From: Euryodendron excelsum
Taxonomy: Eukaryota > Streptophyta > Magnoliopsida > Ericales > Pentaphylacaceae
Assembly (NCBI GenBank): GCA_033060915.1
Contig: CM065397.1
Location: 20,352,501 to 20,416,500 of the forward strand
Direction of reading: 5' to 3'
DNA: 64,000 nt
A model generated the notes under the pieces. The model had not been told where the DNA came from and made no database searches. It saw nothing but the letters and a program-made list of their open reading frames with translations. Positions 33,324 through 46,129 of the stretch are shown in pieces. A program made the translations under genes and the position numbers. The number at the start of each line of letters is the position of its first letter. The first letter of the stretch is position 1.

Positions 33324-35159
33324 TCCGAGGATTTAAATGACGGATGAGCATCGAGGATGTGGGCATCATTCCAAAGCCCAACTAAGAGGGTTCTCTTCAA
33401 AGTGTACATGATAGGGGTGTTCACACACTTTCTTTCTATCCCTTTTACTTTCTGTCTTTAAATTTATGTTTGCATTTTCATTCCAATAAAGACCTTGTGC
33501 TTTCTCACAAAATAATAAAAAGATAGTTTTCATTCAAATGTTGTTATCTCATATTCTTATGAACGGTGAATGCTTCCAAAAAAAGAGGTGCGCTCTATCT
33601 TGTGGAAGACCTGACTTGAAGGGTGTGATAGCATGGGTTGACTACTTGCCGAATGATCAAAGAGAAAAGAGATGAGGATAAGTGAGGAAATCACCCAAAA
33701 GTAGCACTTATAAGATACCAAAGCTAAGCGATAAGTAGCTAGACTATCAAAAGGAAGAAGAGTCATCGTTAAAAAAAAATGCATATTCATTTTGCTCAAC
33801 CCACGAGTGCCTCACGAAAAGCAAAACTTTTCTTGTCAACCCCAATCCAAAACCATCCCCTACGCTAGGGTAGACAGATAACTGAGGACTTGGTAAAGAA
33901 CGTCATTTATTTTCCATCAAGCTGAAGCAACATGAAGGCTCTATGGATCAAGCAATCTGGTTCAAAAGGAGAAGAGGCCCTCATTCTATGTTCTATACAA
34001 TCAAAAGCAATCATTGTCAAATCTGTTGAGTCGGTTATGTTCCCTCTAAGAAAACCCCAACCTAGGGATCATCCTCCACAATGGGTTTAGAATGAAGCAC
34101 TGAGAGAAAATATATCTAAGAGAAAGGAGTTGTGGAAGTATTAGCCTCGCCAAAAAAAAAAAAAAAAACCTCCATCAGAAGGTCAAAAGAAAGGATGACT
34201 CATTTCATGCTATCTTGACGAGCGTGTAGGAAAGAGCAAGGAAGGAAATCTAAAGGTGATCCTAGGCAATAAGGAAGCTCAATAGAAGCAATAGGTTCGA
34301 GCCTTTACCTTTTTTTGCAAAAAATCTAGAACTATGGCCTACATTACAACCTTAATAAAGTTCTCTCTGATTGAAAAGAGATTGCTTGATCTAAATGAAC
34401 TAGACATATTGGCAAGGTAAAGGAAGGATATTAGGGAAAGAACACCTGCCAAAAGACCAACTAAGGATGTTGTGGATCTCAACCCTACTGAAAATAACAT
34501 CAAATTTTGAGCATTTACCCCATTCGATTCTCAAAATCCAATAATCTAGTCCACGTTACGGTTCTAAAATAAAACCTCCTCAGATTGAAAGATTGGCTGC
34601 ATATCACTCTACCAAAGTTTGGGTAAGTCGTTGCCTAAGCCCCAAGGGTTGAGAGTTCAAGCCGAGTGATCCCAGATACTAACCCAAATAGAAAGTCAGA
34701 ATCGATCCGAAGGATGAGAAAGGTACAAAATGCTATCATCTTATTAATGTAAGGTTGAGCCAAAGGAGGGGTCAAATCCCTAAAAGAGAAGGAGTTGTTG
34801 TTTTGAGGGTGCAAGGCTCGACAACCCCCCTATCTATCCTGTTAGTTATTATATCCCTCACACGTGCATACACTTTTACAAAATTTTTGGCATAAGCTTT
34901 GTATACGTAGGACATAGCCCTCTTTAGAAACAGAAGTCACCAATGTAATTCAATATTGTATCTAAAACATGTAAAACATGTAATAAACATACATCATCAA
35001 CATTATCCCTGCTCATTCATCTATCAAATATATATATTTGTCTAAATCATAAACATCCATCTTGTCTACAAATAAAATGGACTAACAAAAAACTAAACTC
35101 TGATACATATCCATGATATGGTGCCAAAAAGAGGCTGGGCCTATAACAAGGGGCATTTG
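33324..35159 (+). mobile_element. E1 internal non-coding region
   Basis: Collinear with E2 16740-18440 (GATAGCATGGGTTGACTAC block at 33627). It holds many stops in all frames and an A16 run at 34152. I recognise no protein. Confidence 0.6.
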
Positions 35160-37006
35160 TCAAGGGTCAAAATCAAGGTCCGAGTCAAAATCTCCGAAGC
35201 CCAGGTCAGGAGGTGGCGGCCGACTGCTCGAAGCACCGCCATCCTACAAAGAAGAAGAACTCGGATTAGCAAAGCAAATAGATAACTAAACAAAACCAGA
35301 ATAAAAGAGAGTGAGGAATAATATACCCCGCCACCTCCCATCTGAGCCAACTCGGCAATCAAAGCAGCTACTTTAGCCTGGTACTGGTTCCTCTCCATTT
35401 GGAACTGGTCTTTCTCGGTCTAGTACCAGTTTCTTTGATCCTTCATGGCAGTAAACTCAGCCTGAGGCACATATCCTCTAGCCCGATGCCACAAGTCTAC
35501 TACCCCCTGGCCAACAGCGTAACCTCCGACTAACCTTGAACTAGGTGAAGGCACTTATGGAATGAGTCCCAAAATGTATGGCGTAGTTAGTCTCTGAAGG
35601 AAGTAAAAAACTAGCACCGGGCTGATGCTCCCAGTACGGAACAGGGACCCCCTCGACCAAAGCTCCAAACATATACTCAGGTGGATCCCTAGCTAATCGG
35701 AACTCTTCGTGAAACTGGCACCAATACCAGTCCCCCAGATAGGACTCCCAAGACTCATCACTGAGAAAAGAAATCCTTGGCAGAGACATTGGGACTAGAT
35801 ACCTGACTACCTCGTAATGAACTGATCTAACAAAGGGTTGCCAAGTCACATCTCTCGCCTCTATCAACTCTAGGTTTGCCCGTATCGTCACAAAGTCAGT
35901 AATCTCAGAGTGGTGGGCCACCTAATCATGAGCCCATCTCAAAGCTTGGGGATAGAGATCAGCCTCTACTACCTCTGGATGGCGAACTAGCAGGTTCTCA
36001 TAACTCCACCAGATCAAAAAAGGCCAAAACCCAGTCACACTGCCCCAGCGGGAGGAAGTTCGGACCTGCATGGATCTGAGAAAGCAACCAAAGGAGAAGG
36101 ATCCCCAGTCCAGCTCTGACAAAGCTCCCAACTCGACTACCACAGTCAGCAATCTGAATGGGTGATCGACTTGTTGTTATTGCAAAAATAGCTAAAAATA
36201 ATATATAAAACTAGCATTATGTCTCGCTACTCAAGTGGTGGCGCAATGGAGAAGGTACTCTCATCCCGACTAAGCCAGGGCATAGAAAAAGCAAAGCGAT
36301 AAGGAGGCGGCAAGTTTAACAGAGCACAAGCCTTGGCCCTACTAACTGGCTGCAAGGTAACCTAACGGCCAACAAATAAAGCCCAGTATTAATGGCCTAG
36401 TCTAATGGAGTAGCACCTAGTTCAAAGCCTACAAAATGGAAGGTCTCCGTCTCGCTAAACCATCTCTCAATCAATGCCAATACTAAATGGTGGTTCAGGA
36501 GGTTCGCTTGTAATCCTACGAATGCTCCGAACCAATCTCTGCCAAAAAGGCATGGTAAGATGGAGCGAACCGCTGCATGGTACTAAAAACCTGGTGGGCA
36601 GCCCCCCTAAAGTATGTATGTACTCGAGGATGGAGAAAGTGCTGCCGAGAATATACACTAGGATGATGGGCTAGATCCCCCAATGGAGGAATGTCTAGTA
36701 CCTTTAAATCTCTAAAATCCACATCTGTCTACTTCTGCTTAGTAAAGGCCCTCCCGTAATTAGTCACACGATCCCCTAGGCCCAAAGCCTTATCCTCGGC
36801 ATCCATCTCTTCCTCAAAAGCAGCTCGACTGGAGGAAAAGGGTCAACCGGAGGCATACTTCCCATCCCACTCTAACTAGAAGAAGTCCTGCTAGTTGATC
36901 TACAACTACCTCTAAAGTGGCTAGAATTGCCAACGGAGTCCATGCATGCCCCCTTTCCGAACTGACGTCTCCGCTCAGAACCATTATCACCAATGTCGGC
37001 CATCTT
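35160..37006 (-). pseudogene. Decayed antisense plant mobile-domain (PMD)-like gene with an intron (E1)
   Basis: On the minus strand an ATG at 37006 starts MADIGDNGSERRR. Then come FRDLKVLDIPPLGDLAHHPS (about 36715), SRQHFLHPRVHTYFRGAAH (about 36648), an ALIERWFSETETFHF segment (about 36480, frameshifted), DLYPQALRWAHD (35959), DVTWQPFVRSVHYE (about 35850) and SYLGDWYWCQFHEEFRLA. The order 'L..RW..ETHTFH', 'RW.H', 'WQPY' is what I know from plant mobile domain proteins (PF10536), found in plant transposons and some host genes. The C-terminus has a charged helix (ERNQYQAKVAALIAELAQ), an 83-bp GT..AG intron (35244-35326, phase 0) and a short acidic final exon ending at 35160. Stops and frameshifts make it a pseudogene. 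Its role is unknown; antisense extra ORFs are known in Tat-lineage elements. Confidence 0.65.
35244..35326 (-). other. Predicted intron of antisense PMD-like gene
   Basis: On the minus strand GGCGGG|GTATATTATTCC .. TTCTTCTTTGTAG|GATGGC. It is T-rich and 83 bp, a normal plant intron length, and leaves the reading frame in phase 0. The downstream exon encodes GDGGASSSRPPPPDLG.. and an acidic tail before TGA. Without splicing the frame runs into a hydrophobic stretch of no sense. Confidence 0.6.
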
Positions 37007-37131
37007 GAAAGATAAATCAAGTTACAAGTATCAGTATACAATATATAGTTCAAGATAAAGAATTCCAAAAAAAAAAAAAATGACACAAATCTAGTTCCCT
37101 TACTCCCAATAGAGTCTATTCTAGTCAATTT

Positions 37132-37434
37132 AAAGGTTTCCTAAACTTTTTCCTTCAAAAGTTTATTTTCAAAATCAATTCTCAAAAGGTTTCCTAAACT
37201 TTCCTCTTTAAAAAGTTTATTTTCAAAATTAATTCTCAAAAGGTTTCCTATACGTTTTCCTTCAAAAGTTTATTCTCAAAATTAGTTCAAAGGTTTCCTA
37301 AACTTTTTCCTACAAAATTTTATTTTCAAAGTCAATTTTGAGGTTTTTAAAACTTTTCCTTCAAAAGTTTTATCCAAAGTCCATTTTCAAAGGTTTTTCT
37401 AAGCTTTTGCTTTAAAAAGTTCTATTCTAGAGAA
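37132..37434 (+). repeat. 50-53-bp minisatellite, six copies (E1 3'UTR)
   Basis: The marker AAAGGTTT (one copy degenerate) falls at 37132, 37185, 37238, 37289, 37339 and 37389. The unit is roughly AAAGGTTTCCTAAACTTTTT then CCTTCAAAAGTTTATTTTCA. It occupies the same slot as the E2 48-bp array but is unrelated in unit sequence. Confidence 0.85.
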
Positions 37435-38133
37435 CTCATGAGTTTCTCTAGGTCTTCTCTGCCAAAAGGCCCCACCCTTAAAAGTTTTATTTTTTTTTCC
37501 TTCAAAAAGATTTTATCTCAAAAAAATTTTAACTTTTTCCTAATTTCAAAAAATTTTGACAGAATTTTATTTATAATTGGTCCTAACAACATCACCAGAG
37601 TGTCCAAAGCACATCAAAACATCAATTTTGACTATTTATATAACTCAAACGGAGTTCTATACATCAAAATTAACACAAAACAAAACCCTCACCTTTTAGA
37701 GTTCTTCGACGAAATCTTCTTCTCTGGTGACTATTTCGATGGTGATGACTAGTTCTGACTATTCTCCAGCGTCCTCCAAACTCACTCCTTCAATGCTCAA
37801 GGGTCCCTCTTTGCAAAAACTCAAAAAAAGCTCTCAAACCTTCGAATTTTCTCCAAACCCATAAGCCCCGAATGAGGGACTGTCAAGTTTTTTTAAGTTC
37901 CCAGGCCTGGCGCCTAGGCATTTTTATGCCTAGTGCCACTCCTAGTGGCGCTATAGTCAAATTCTAGATAACTTTGCCCTTTTGCCCGCAAAAATCGGAT
38001 TTCAAATGCCCCCTTGGGCCAATTCCAATTCCAAGCTCCAGTTTTCAAAATTTTTCAAATTCCGTCCCTTCAATTGTCTCACGATCAACATAGGATTCTT
38101 ACTTTATCGTTTTTTGAGTTCAACAAGCAAAGA
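37435..38133 (+). mobile_element. E1 3' untranslated region
   Basis: Collinear with E2 20140-20180 and 21840-22200. It contains a GGCGCC / AGTGGCGC hairpin block at about 37905-37952 (GGCCTGGCGCCTAGG and TAGTGCCACTCCTAGTGGCG). No gene. Confidence 0.65.
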
Positions 38134-38151
38134 TAGAAAAAGAGGGGTAGC
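38134..38151 (+). other. E1 polypurine tract
   Basis: AGAAAAAGAGGGGTAGC directly precedes the 3' LTR start TGTAAACACCAC. Confidence 0.8.
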
Positions 38152-39641
38152 TGTAAACACCACATTTTTGCCCACTCAGCAATCTCCGGCCTAACCAGAC
38201 TCATTCAAATCGACACAGACACATTCAAGCCCAAACTAGCTTTGTAGACTTAATCTAGTCAATCAACCGCTTCGCGAGCTCATCAGGCCCAATAGAGGCA
38301 AAATAACCAAAATGCCCTTAGGGTATTGCTCGATCCAATTCCAGTTGACACGTCTTCTTAAATACGGTAAGTCCCAATTCCAATTTCAGTCCAACTTAAT
38401 CAAACTCAATTTGGCCCGTCTTTCAAGAAAGTTAATCCCTCATACGGTAAATACATCTAGCACAACACATTTAACGAGAAAACTCCTCAGAACGGTAAGC
38501 CCCTTCAAACCTGTCGATCAGGACAAAACCAAATCCCCGAGATGTAGAGCGGTTCACTTCCAGTGCCTGCTAGCCCACCAGCGTAGAATGTCCACTATCT
38601 GACACTCGATCGAGAAAGTACCTAAGGCCACGAGACAATATCCAGCAGCTTTCCAAAATCAGGCAATCTCAGGAATGAACGCACACTATCAGAGTGACGG
38701 AAACACTCGTAAATAAGTTGACATTGGGAATTACCAGCAAAACCCTTATATCACGGGACTGAACACGCCTCTTGCTCATGACACGTTTACCAAAAAATGG
38801 CATACCTTTGGAAACTAACTCGTTGCACACCGTCAAAGTGATAGAAACACTCAAAATCCAGGTCAACACCAGTGCCTACTAGCCCGCTCTAATGAAAAAT
38901 GACCAAACTGCCCCTTGGACCCTTCTAACATGCTTATTGAAAAAGTACCTAAGTCCTCAGAGTGATAGCTCCACCCTTCTAAGACTATTCCGAAGATAAT
39001 CTAGCACGATCTAATGCCTTCTAGTCACTTTCGGATTAATTTTGAGAGCATCCGATCAAAATGACCATTTTGCCTCAATACATTCAGTCACCTCCAGGAA
39101 CCACACCGGCTCTGAGTATCAAATTGGTAACTTTCTGAGGATACTTCTAATAGTATTCCTAACCTTCTAATGCCTTTCTGGATCATTCTGAGTCTCTCCG
39201 ATAAAGCTCGGTGCAAAATGATCACTTTGTCCTTAGTGGGTTGGTCGCCTTTTCTACCCATACTGGCTTTGAGTATTAAACCGGCAATCCCTTGGAACAC
39301 TCTCGATAGTATTTCCACCCTTCAAGCCTTTTCACTAGTCACCTTAGGTCCATTCCGGTGTTTCCCTAGTCAAATTGACCATTTTGCCCTTAGTAGGCCG
39401 GTCAACCTTTTTAACTATTTCGGTACTGGTTCCCAAGCCATTTGCCTCGAGGACATTCTTTTAGAGGTTCCCGTCCATCCCCAGCCTTCCAAATCATTCT
39501 CAAACTTTTCGAAGTCACTCCTAGTGGAACTAGACTAAAAATTGCATGGTAGTCACTAGGATAGGTGCCCAAATCTTTTGTCTTGCATCCCAAGGGTCAA
39601 AAAATCTTTTTCTTGCCGCCTCAAAAGTTTCCCAAAAAGGC

Positions 39642-39742
39642 TGGCGCCACTAGTAGTGGCACCAAGACAAAATATGGCCTGGCGCCACTCCTAGTGGTGC
39701 CAAGGTTAAAAGTATAATGGCGCCATTACAATAGGTGCCAAT
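39642..39742 (+). repeat. TATA-proximal hairpin cluster, E1 3' LTR
   Basis: TGGCGCCACTAGTAGTGGC.. at 39642 and TGGCGCCACTCCTAGTGG.. at 39680 are near-perfect inverted repeats. A half-copy ATGGCGCCATTACAATAGG follows, and the TATA box comes about 20 bp after the cluster. Confidence 0.85.
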
Positions 39743-39757
39743 TCCTATCTCAATTGC

Positions 39758-39767
39758 CTATAAATAC
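39758..39767 (+). promoter_or_regulatory. TATA box of E1 3' LTR
   Basis: CTATAAATAC, same context as at 1387. Confidence 0.75.
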
Positions 39768-41946
39768 AGACTTCTTCCTTTATAAAAGGGTCTGCAAACT
39801 CAATCCAAAAACACTGCCTCTCTGAAAATAGAGCTTGAATTCCCTCAAAAACCCTAATTCTCTGAAGCCTTCTCAAACCCTAGTCTCCATATAATCTATA
39901 CACTCAAATATAAGCCTCCAAGCATCCATTAAAGATTAAGTGATGCATCTTTAAAGCTCTCAAGGTGAAGAAAACAAAGTAAGCAAGGCAATCAAAGCAA
40001 AATAAGGAGACAAGGTAGGTTTTTAATTTAGTTTATGCAATTCCCCCTCTTTCTCTTCTCTCTCCTAACCCATTTGGGTTCTATTCTATTTTAATCTCCA
40101 TCTTCCACCTCCTTTTCTTGCACGTTTGAAACAAAGGACTTCCCAGTTCATGCCTAAGAAGACTTGTTGAAGATCACCGTGCTGGGGGCTTTCTTCAAGT
40201 TTGACCTAAGACAGTGTGGGTTCAGCCCCCTTAATTATGTGGTGAAGCCTAGCCTTGTATGTTCACAACCCTATTGCGTTGTGGTTATCATGTTTATGCA
40301 TTATATTCAATACTGCATTCAAAGTTACTTTTAAACTTGCATCAATGTTTTGTTTCAAATCTTGCATTCAAAACCTCCTTCTTTCAAACTTGTTTTCAAA
40401 TCACAATCCTAGGATGATTTAGCCATTCCATGTTTGGAGTTGTTTTAGGAAAGTATTACATCAATAGGACCACCAAGGTCTATATTTGGGTTCAAACCCC
40501 AAGTTGTTTTCAAAACTATACTCCTATGGTGACTCTAGTCATTCCATGGTTAGAGTTATTTTAGAAAAGTGTTACATTCAATGTGATCATTATGATCCAT
40601 ATTTCAAACCATAGTTGTCAAAATCACAACCCTAGAATGGTTCTAATATTTTCATAATTAAATTATTCTTAGGAAAGTGAGATATTCAAGAGACTTTCAA
40701 AAGTCTATATTCAAACCCCTTTCCAAATGATTTTGCAAATCTACTTCCTAAAAGCTCTTTTCAAAGATTTAATTTCTAAGAACTCTTTGTCTTAAAGTCT
40801 AAGTTAAGCCCTAGAATCCATGATTAGAAAACCATAATTCCTTTATTAAAATCATAACTTTCTATCACAACTTTTTAAAGTCTTTTCCTACATAAAATCA
40901 TTGATTTTCAAATTCAAGACTTCTAAAACTAAAACTTTCAATTTTAATTCAAATCAAATCTTTTCCAAATAGGAAACCAAATCAAATTCTTTATTTTAGG
41001 AAACAAAATCCAATCTTCTATTTTAGGAAATAGAAATCAAATCTTTCCTAATTTCAAATTGTAATACCCGTGATTTTCTAATTGACTGCATTACATCCCT
41101 AATAGAACTGGGACATCAGTCACTTGAAAATTAGGTTAGATAATTTTTTAACATATAGTTAAATAGTAAAACCGCGATATGACACCGTACTCTCACATAG
41201 TAGTGCCATGGAGCATCAAGGCCATAAGCCAACTCTTTAACCACCAATTTAAGACTTCATACGTTATTAAAGGCCGCAAATATGGTATAATTAAAAAATT
41301 TTGAACATCACATGCAAAGACTTTATTTTTCTAAGCCTTTACACTAATTTTCATTTATTTTTTAACACCACTTGGCTTGAAAACCAAATAGATACCTTGT
41401 GATGTAAAATACATATACATACACATTAAGGAACACCCCTTAGCTATATGCATGGCCAACTTTGGCTCTTAATACATATATATAGGTAGTGCTCTTATAG
41501 ATATATATATGTTATGATAATAATGTAATATAAATAACACACACACCCACTCCATTACACACTTTGCACCCTACATACTAGACACCTTATACCCCATATA
41601 AGCCAACTAGTAGTTACTCTAGAGAGAGAGAGAGTACATAATATAAAGAAACTAAGAGAGAAAGAGGGAGCCTCCCAAAACAAACTATGGTGCATCCCAC
41701 ATGCTAGGCATAAAATGCCCATGTAATGCCAACTTATGGCTGGCTATATATATATATAGAGAGAGAGAGAGAAACCATGCGGGGAAGGAGTGTCCCCATG
41801 CAATCGGCCAACCCACCAACCAAAGCACCCACTCATTATATTTATATGTGAGCTGAGACCTCCACCGTCCTCCCCTGATTGTAGTTTGAAGATATAGAGA
41901 AAGAGAATAGAGAATTGTAGAGAGAGAGAAAAGCCAGTGAAGAGGA

Positions 41947-43918
41947 TGTTGACTTAAGGTTGATCCCCATGTTGATTTTAATGATAACAAAACTATGTGA
42001 TTGTTATCTAATGATTTCAATTGAGTGTGCAAGTTAGATTATAATCGTTTGATAATAAGGAAATGCTTGAGCTTATTAGTACTCAATAAAAGATTACTTA
42101 GGTAATCTTATTCTCAAAGAGATTGAAGGGCTTATGAAGATTCAAGAACTTATTCATTGACCTAGCATTCATGGAAGATCATTTGAAGTATTTCAAGATG
42201 ATCTGGAATCAACTCTTGAAGATCGAAATGCAGACAAAAGTGCTGCCACCTGTATAGATGGTTGACACCCTGAGCTTTAGTACAAGAATTCTCTTAAAGA
42301 TTTGGAAGACATTGTCAACACTCTAACTAATTATTGACACCTGATTAAAGTGCAAACATGAATGCTAGCATCATGACTGGTTAGTAAAATGGAAGATCTT
42401 GTCAGTACATCATAAAACTGCCAATACTGTAAGGGGCACATGAGAAAATTGTGAAAGATCAAGTCAAAGCTATTAGTGCCAGAAACTCAATCAGATTGGT
42501 GACACCTGAAGAAGAGATTAAGTCTGGATACGCATGTGGTTGACAACATCCATAGATAACTTACTTCACAATGAAGACCTTCGATCCTCATGGTTATATC
42601 TATCCACTAAAGCACCATGTAGCTTAAACATACTATGTTGTCTTTAAAGTATTGTGAAGGAAGCTCAAAAGAAAAGTTTATCGAGATTGACGACACTACA
42701 ACAGATTGGTGACACTTGATGATCTGATAGAGTGAAAGACTTCACCAGCACAAGAAGATTTTTGAAGCCTCAATGGATTGGTAGATAAAGAAATACCTAG
42801 AGCTAAATGTGAGATTCAGAAAGCTATCAAGGAAGTCAGAAAAGGCTTAAAGATATTTCAATCATCGAAGACTGATCTAGAGAATGAATAAAAGATGTTT
42901 AACGGAGAACAACAACTGCAGAAATAGAAACCAGATTCATGACACCAACAAAGATTGTTGACAATTTTGTGAAAGAGCAAAATAGCAAAAGAAGTAGAAA
43001 GGAAGATTGGTAGCACAAGATAAAGATTGCTGACAATCTTATTGAAGAGGAATGTCAAAAGAAGTGGCAAGTTAGGATTGGCAACACCAGCAAAAGATTG
43101 CTAACAATCTTAGTCAAAGCCACAGTGAAAGGAGGAAGCCAAATTGGCAGCACTAGTAGAAGATTGTTGACAATCTCAGTGATGTCGAGAATTCGCTCCA
43201 ATGATCATATTTTTTAATGTCTTATGCGCCCGCGCTGTCAGTGCGCTTCCAACGGCTCTAACGACTAGTTTCTATGGAAGGCTATATATATGAGGTTCAA
43301 ACTCATATATGGGTTAGAGGGAAGGATCTATAAGTCTCAAAATACAAAAGTCCAAAATATTCCTCACTAATCTGTACTACTATAGTCTGAGAGGAAACAA
43401 TGAGCTTGAATCTGCATTATTTCGCTTTTAAGAGTGATACCCATTGTATAACCTTCATTTATATTACTTGGGTGGGTCTGTAAACTTGTGAGTTTGAGTG
43501 TTCTTGAGAAAAACACTTGTGAGCTTGAGTGTAGTTTGGGTAATACACTTGTAAATTTGAGTGAAACTTGGACAAAGTCACTCAAGATTTTGAGAGCTTG
43601 GGAAGAGCACTTGTAAAAGTGAGCTGGGCACTTGGAGCAAAACTAGCAGCGTGCGAGAGGCTTTACATAGTGGAATACCTTCGAGAGGAACAAGGACGAG
43701 AAGACATAGGCAAGGTTAGCCGAACCTCTATAAAATCTATGTCTCCCACTCTTTATTTTCTAATATGTTTTCAATTCACTGCACATATATAAGCTGCTTG
43801 CATACATATCTTATATTGTGTTATTATTCTATAGATTTGATTTGTTAATCTGTTATTATTGATTAAAGTTTTAAAAACCCAATTCACCCTCTTCTTGGTT
43901 TGCTATTTTGGGCCAACA
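41947..43918 (+). mobile_element. Copia-type solo LTR in E6 5' LTR
   Basis: Begins TGTTGACTTAAGG, ends ..TTTTGGGCCAACA, flanked by GAGGA at 41942-41946 and 43919-43923. Its 3' end (..CATAGTGGAATACCTTCGA, CCAATTCACCCTCTTCTTGG) matches the LTR tails at 54718 and 58057. It is therefore a relative of the E5 family. Inside is a tandem array with AGATTGTTGACAATCT palindromes. Confidence 0.92.
42930..43185 (+). repeat. About 66-bp tandem array with palindromes
   Basis: Four units start near 42945, 43012, 43077 and 43145. Each couples GATTGG.AGCACCA-like and AAGATTGCTGACAATCTTA-like segments. The latter is a palindrome, best seen as AGATTGT-TG-ACAATCT at about 43162. Confidence 0.75.
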
Positions 43919-45917
43919 GAGGAAGTAGGGGAGAGAGAAAGACAGAAATAAAACCAGTCGAGCAAGGTAAGGGACTCTTCCTCATCCCCTCACCATCCCA
44001 AACCCACTGGAATCCCACCCCCATTCCCGCCGTAACCCTAGAGAAACCAGAGAGAGAAAAATAGGCATTTCACAGCTGAGTTAGGCGAGCCATTCGAACT
44101 AGGGCCTGAGGCCTGTCACAGCGGTGTAAGGCTCCTGGACCTCCAAGGAGTCTTAAAGAGGCCTCATACCTCTGTGCATGCTCCAGAATGGCCTTGGAAA
44201 ATGAACTTTGCTAGAAAAAACAAAAAATCACAAAACTCCAGCCATCGGCAACCATTGCAGACACAGCCTGTTGGTTCCTCTTTGTCTCGACATCAGGAAC
44301 AAACTTCATGAAGAACACTTCTCTAGAAAACTATGGGAAGAGGGTCGAAAACCCAGTTGTAGGTCTAGAACCCTAAGGTTCTGCCATGTAGCGGGGTTTT
44401 CCGACCATAACTACCACCTTCGACCACCATTGGTCGAGCTTTGGCCATGAGTGTGTAGCACAGGTCCTCACCTATCTCGGGGATGTATATGCATGGCCAG
44501 GAGAACCACAGATCGACGAGAAATTGGTGAGAGAGCTTTAAACCCCGCGAGGAATAAGATGAAAGCCCTGCTTTCCTTGCCCACACTCGAGTGGTGGTGC
44601 GTGTAGCCGCGTCCAAGCAGCCCTTGCCTTGAAATTTTTATGGTGTCTTTCTAACACCCAAATAGGCCTTCCTCTAATTTTCTAGAATTGTTTTATATTT
44701 GTATGATTTTTTGTGAATTAAAAATCATGTTTTAACATGGAAAATCATAAAAAATATAATAATAAAGGGAATAATCTAAAATTTTATCGAGATACCTCTA
44801 AAAATATGAGGAACCCATAAATGGGAGAGTAGTGGTCATTGGACCTACCGGTATAAATTCTACATAATCTCCTTTGGTTTCAATACTAGGCAATTTCATC
44901 CCTGACGGGAGATGAGAAGAATTCCAAGGACTAACCCCATCAAGATACCCATTGTATTATTATTATTTCTATTATTTAACATTTCTAAATTGATTGTAAG
45001 ATTTGCAACTCTTGGACACTGAGAAATAGGGCAATAGTGGTAAATATCAACAACCAAGCAAGATGGCTAACTACCGACTCTTTGTCCAACAGATAATGCG
45101 TGAATCAGGGACAACTTGATCCAGAAATATCATCAATGTAGGAAGCTATGCATTCTCTAAGATACATGCTCATTTATATTCTATTAAATGTTCTGTTAAT
45201 TGCTTTATCGATTATATTCCTTGCTATAATGATTTTAAAGTTGCACTATAAGATTTCTTGCATCACTGGGGAGGAATAAGGGAGGAATAACCAAAATGTT
45301 AAAAGACCCCGGGTTTGAATCATGGATGAACCTGACCAACTGGTAAACAAGGTTGCCACGGGTCAGCTTTCATTGGGCTTGATATGAGCTAGATGATCAT
45401 GAATGGGATTTATTGTCTTGATGAAGGAGGAGCATCATGGATGAACCCATTAGCTTGAATTGGCCCTGACAGGACATACCTGCAAGATCCTGGTATTAAT
45501 GAAAAGAAACTATAAGGGACATATGCATTTGATATCATCCTTTTTATTGCACTGCATTTAAACTAGTGCATTATGGAAATCATGGAATTCCTATTAGGCT
45601 TCATAGCTCACTCCTATCTTATGGGACATTTTTTTCAGGAGTTGCAGCATCAACTGGATTTCCAAGGAAATAAATATGGAAACGAGTCCCACTACTGTCC
45701 TATCTCTTTGGAGAACATGAGTTAATTAGTTTCTTTGGTCTGTAATTGTAATGAGACTTAAATACAGAAGTTCCACTAGTTTTCTTTCATGATATAATAA
45801 TAACATGACTTATCGGATTGTGTTAAGATCTATACTTATGAAACATTGTAATCTATAACCCCATAATCCTAACAACCCCCTTGTCCCGACCTAGAGAGAG
45901 TGAAGTGGGTTGTGACA

Positions 45918-46129
45918 AAAGTTTATATCAGAGCATGATTTTAGGTCATTTGGGAAATTAAACCTCTTACATGAAGAATACACCATTTACATTACTTTTT
46001 TAGTATCGACTGAGTACTAATTCTAACTCTCATGTGTAGATGAATCTATCTGTATGGGATGACTTCCTTATGTATCAACTTGAGGTCGAGGGTAACATAA
46101 GAGATAACCATAGAGTAGTAACTAGTAAC
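45918..46129 (+). other. E6 PBS and leader, first part
   Basis: AAAGTTTATATCAGAGCATG follows the LTR end. TATCAGAGC is the core of the initiator tRNA-Met site used by many plant LTR elements. The leader is cut at 46129 by a solo LTR. Confidence 0.7.

Larger units (their letters stand above)
38152..41059 (+). mobile_element. E1 3' LTR, first part
   Basis: It starts TGTAAACACCACATTTTTGC and aligns with the E1 5' LTR through U3 repeats, hairpin cluster (39642-39742), TATA (39758) and R/U5 down to ..CTAATTTCAAAT. E6 is inserted there, at the point matching about 2682 in the 5' LTR. The LTR tail reappears only at 54391-54448, so about 1.2 kb is lost. Confidence 0.85.
41060..45917 (+). mobile_element. 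E6 5' LTR with nested solo LTR
   Basis: Starts TGTAATACCCGTGA, ends ..GTGGGTTGTGACA. It holds a TA/GA microsatellite (about 41745-41773). Interrupted at 41947-43918. The rest (44000-45900) has no gene I can support. Confidence 0.85.

Noticed and set aside
41745..41773. Microsatellites (TA/GA here; A runs at 14518, 19866, 34152; C11 at 58020)
   Set aside because: Ordinary simple repeats of plant intergenic DNA; no further meaning claimed.
44200..44620. Possible host gene around the overlapping ORFs in the E6 LTR
   Set aside because: No recognisable domain, no codon bias that I can see, and it lies inside a defined LTR.
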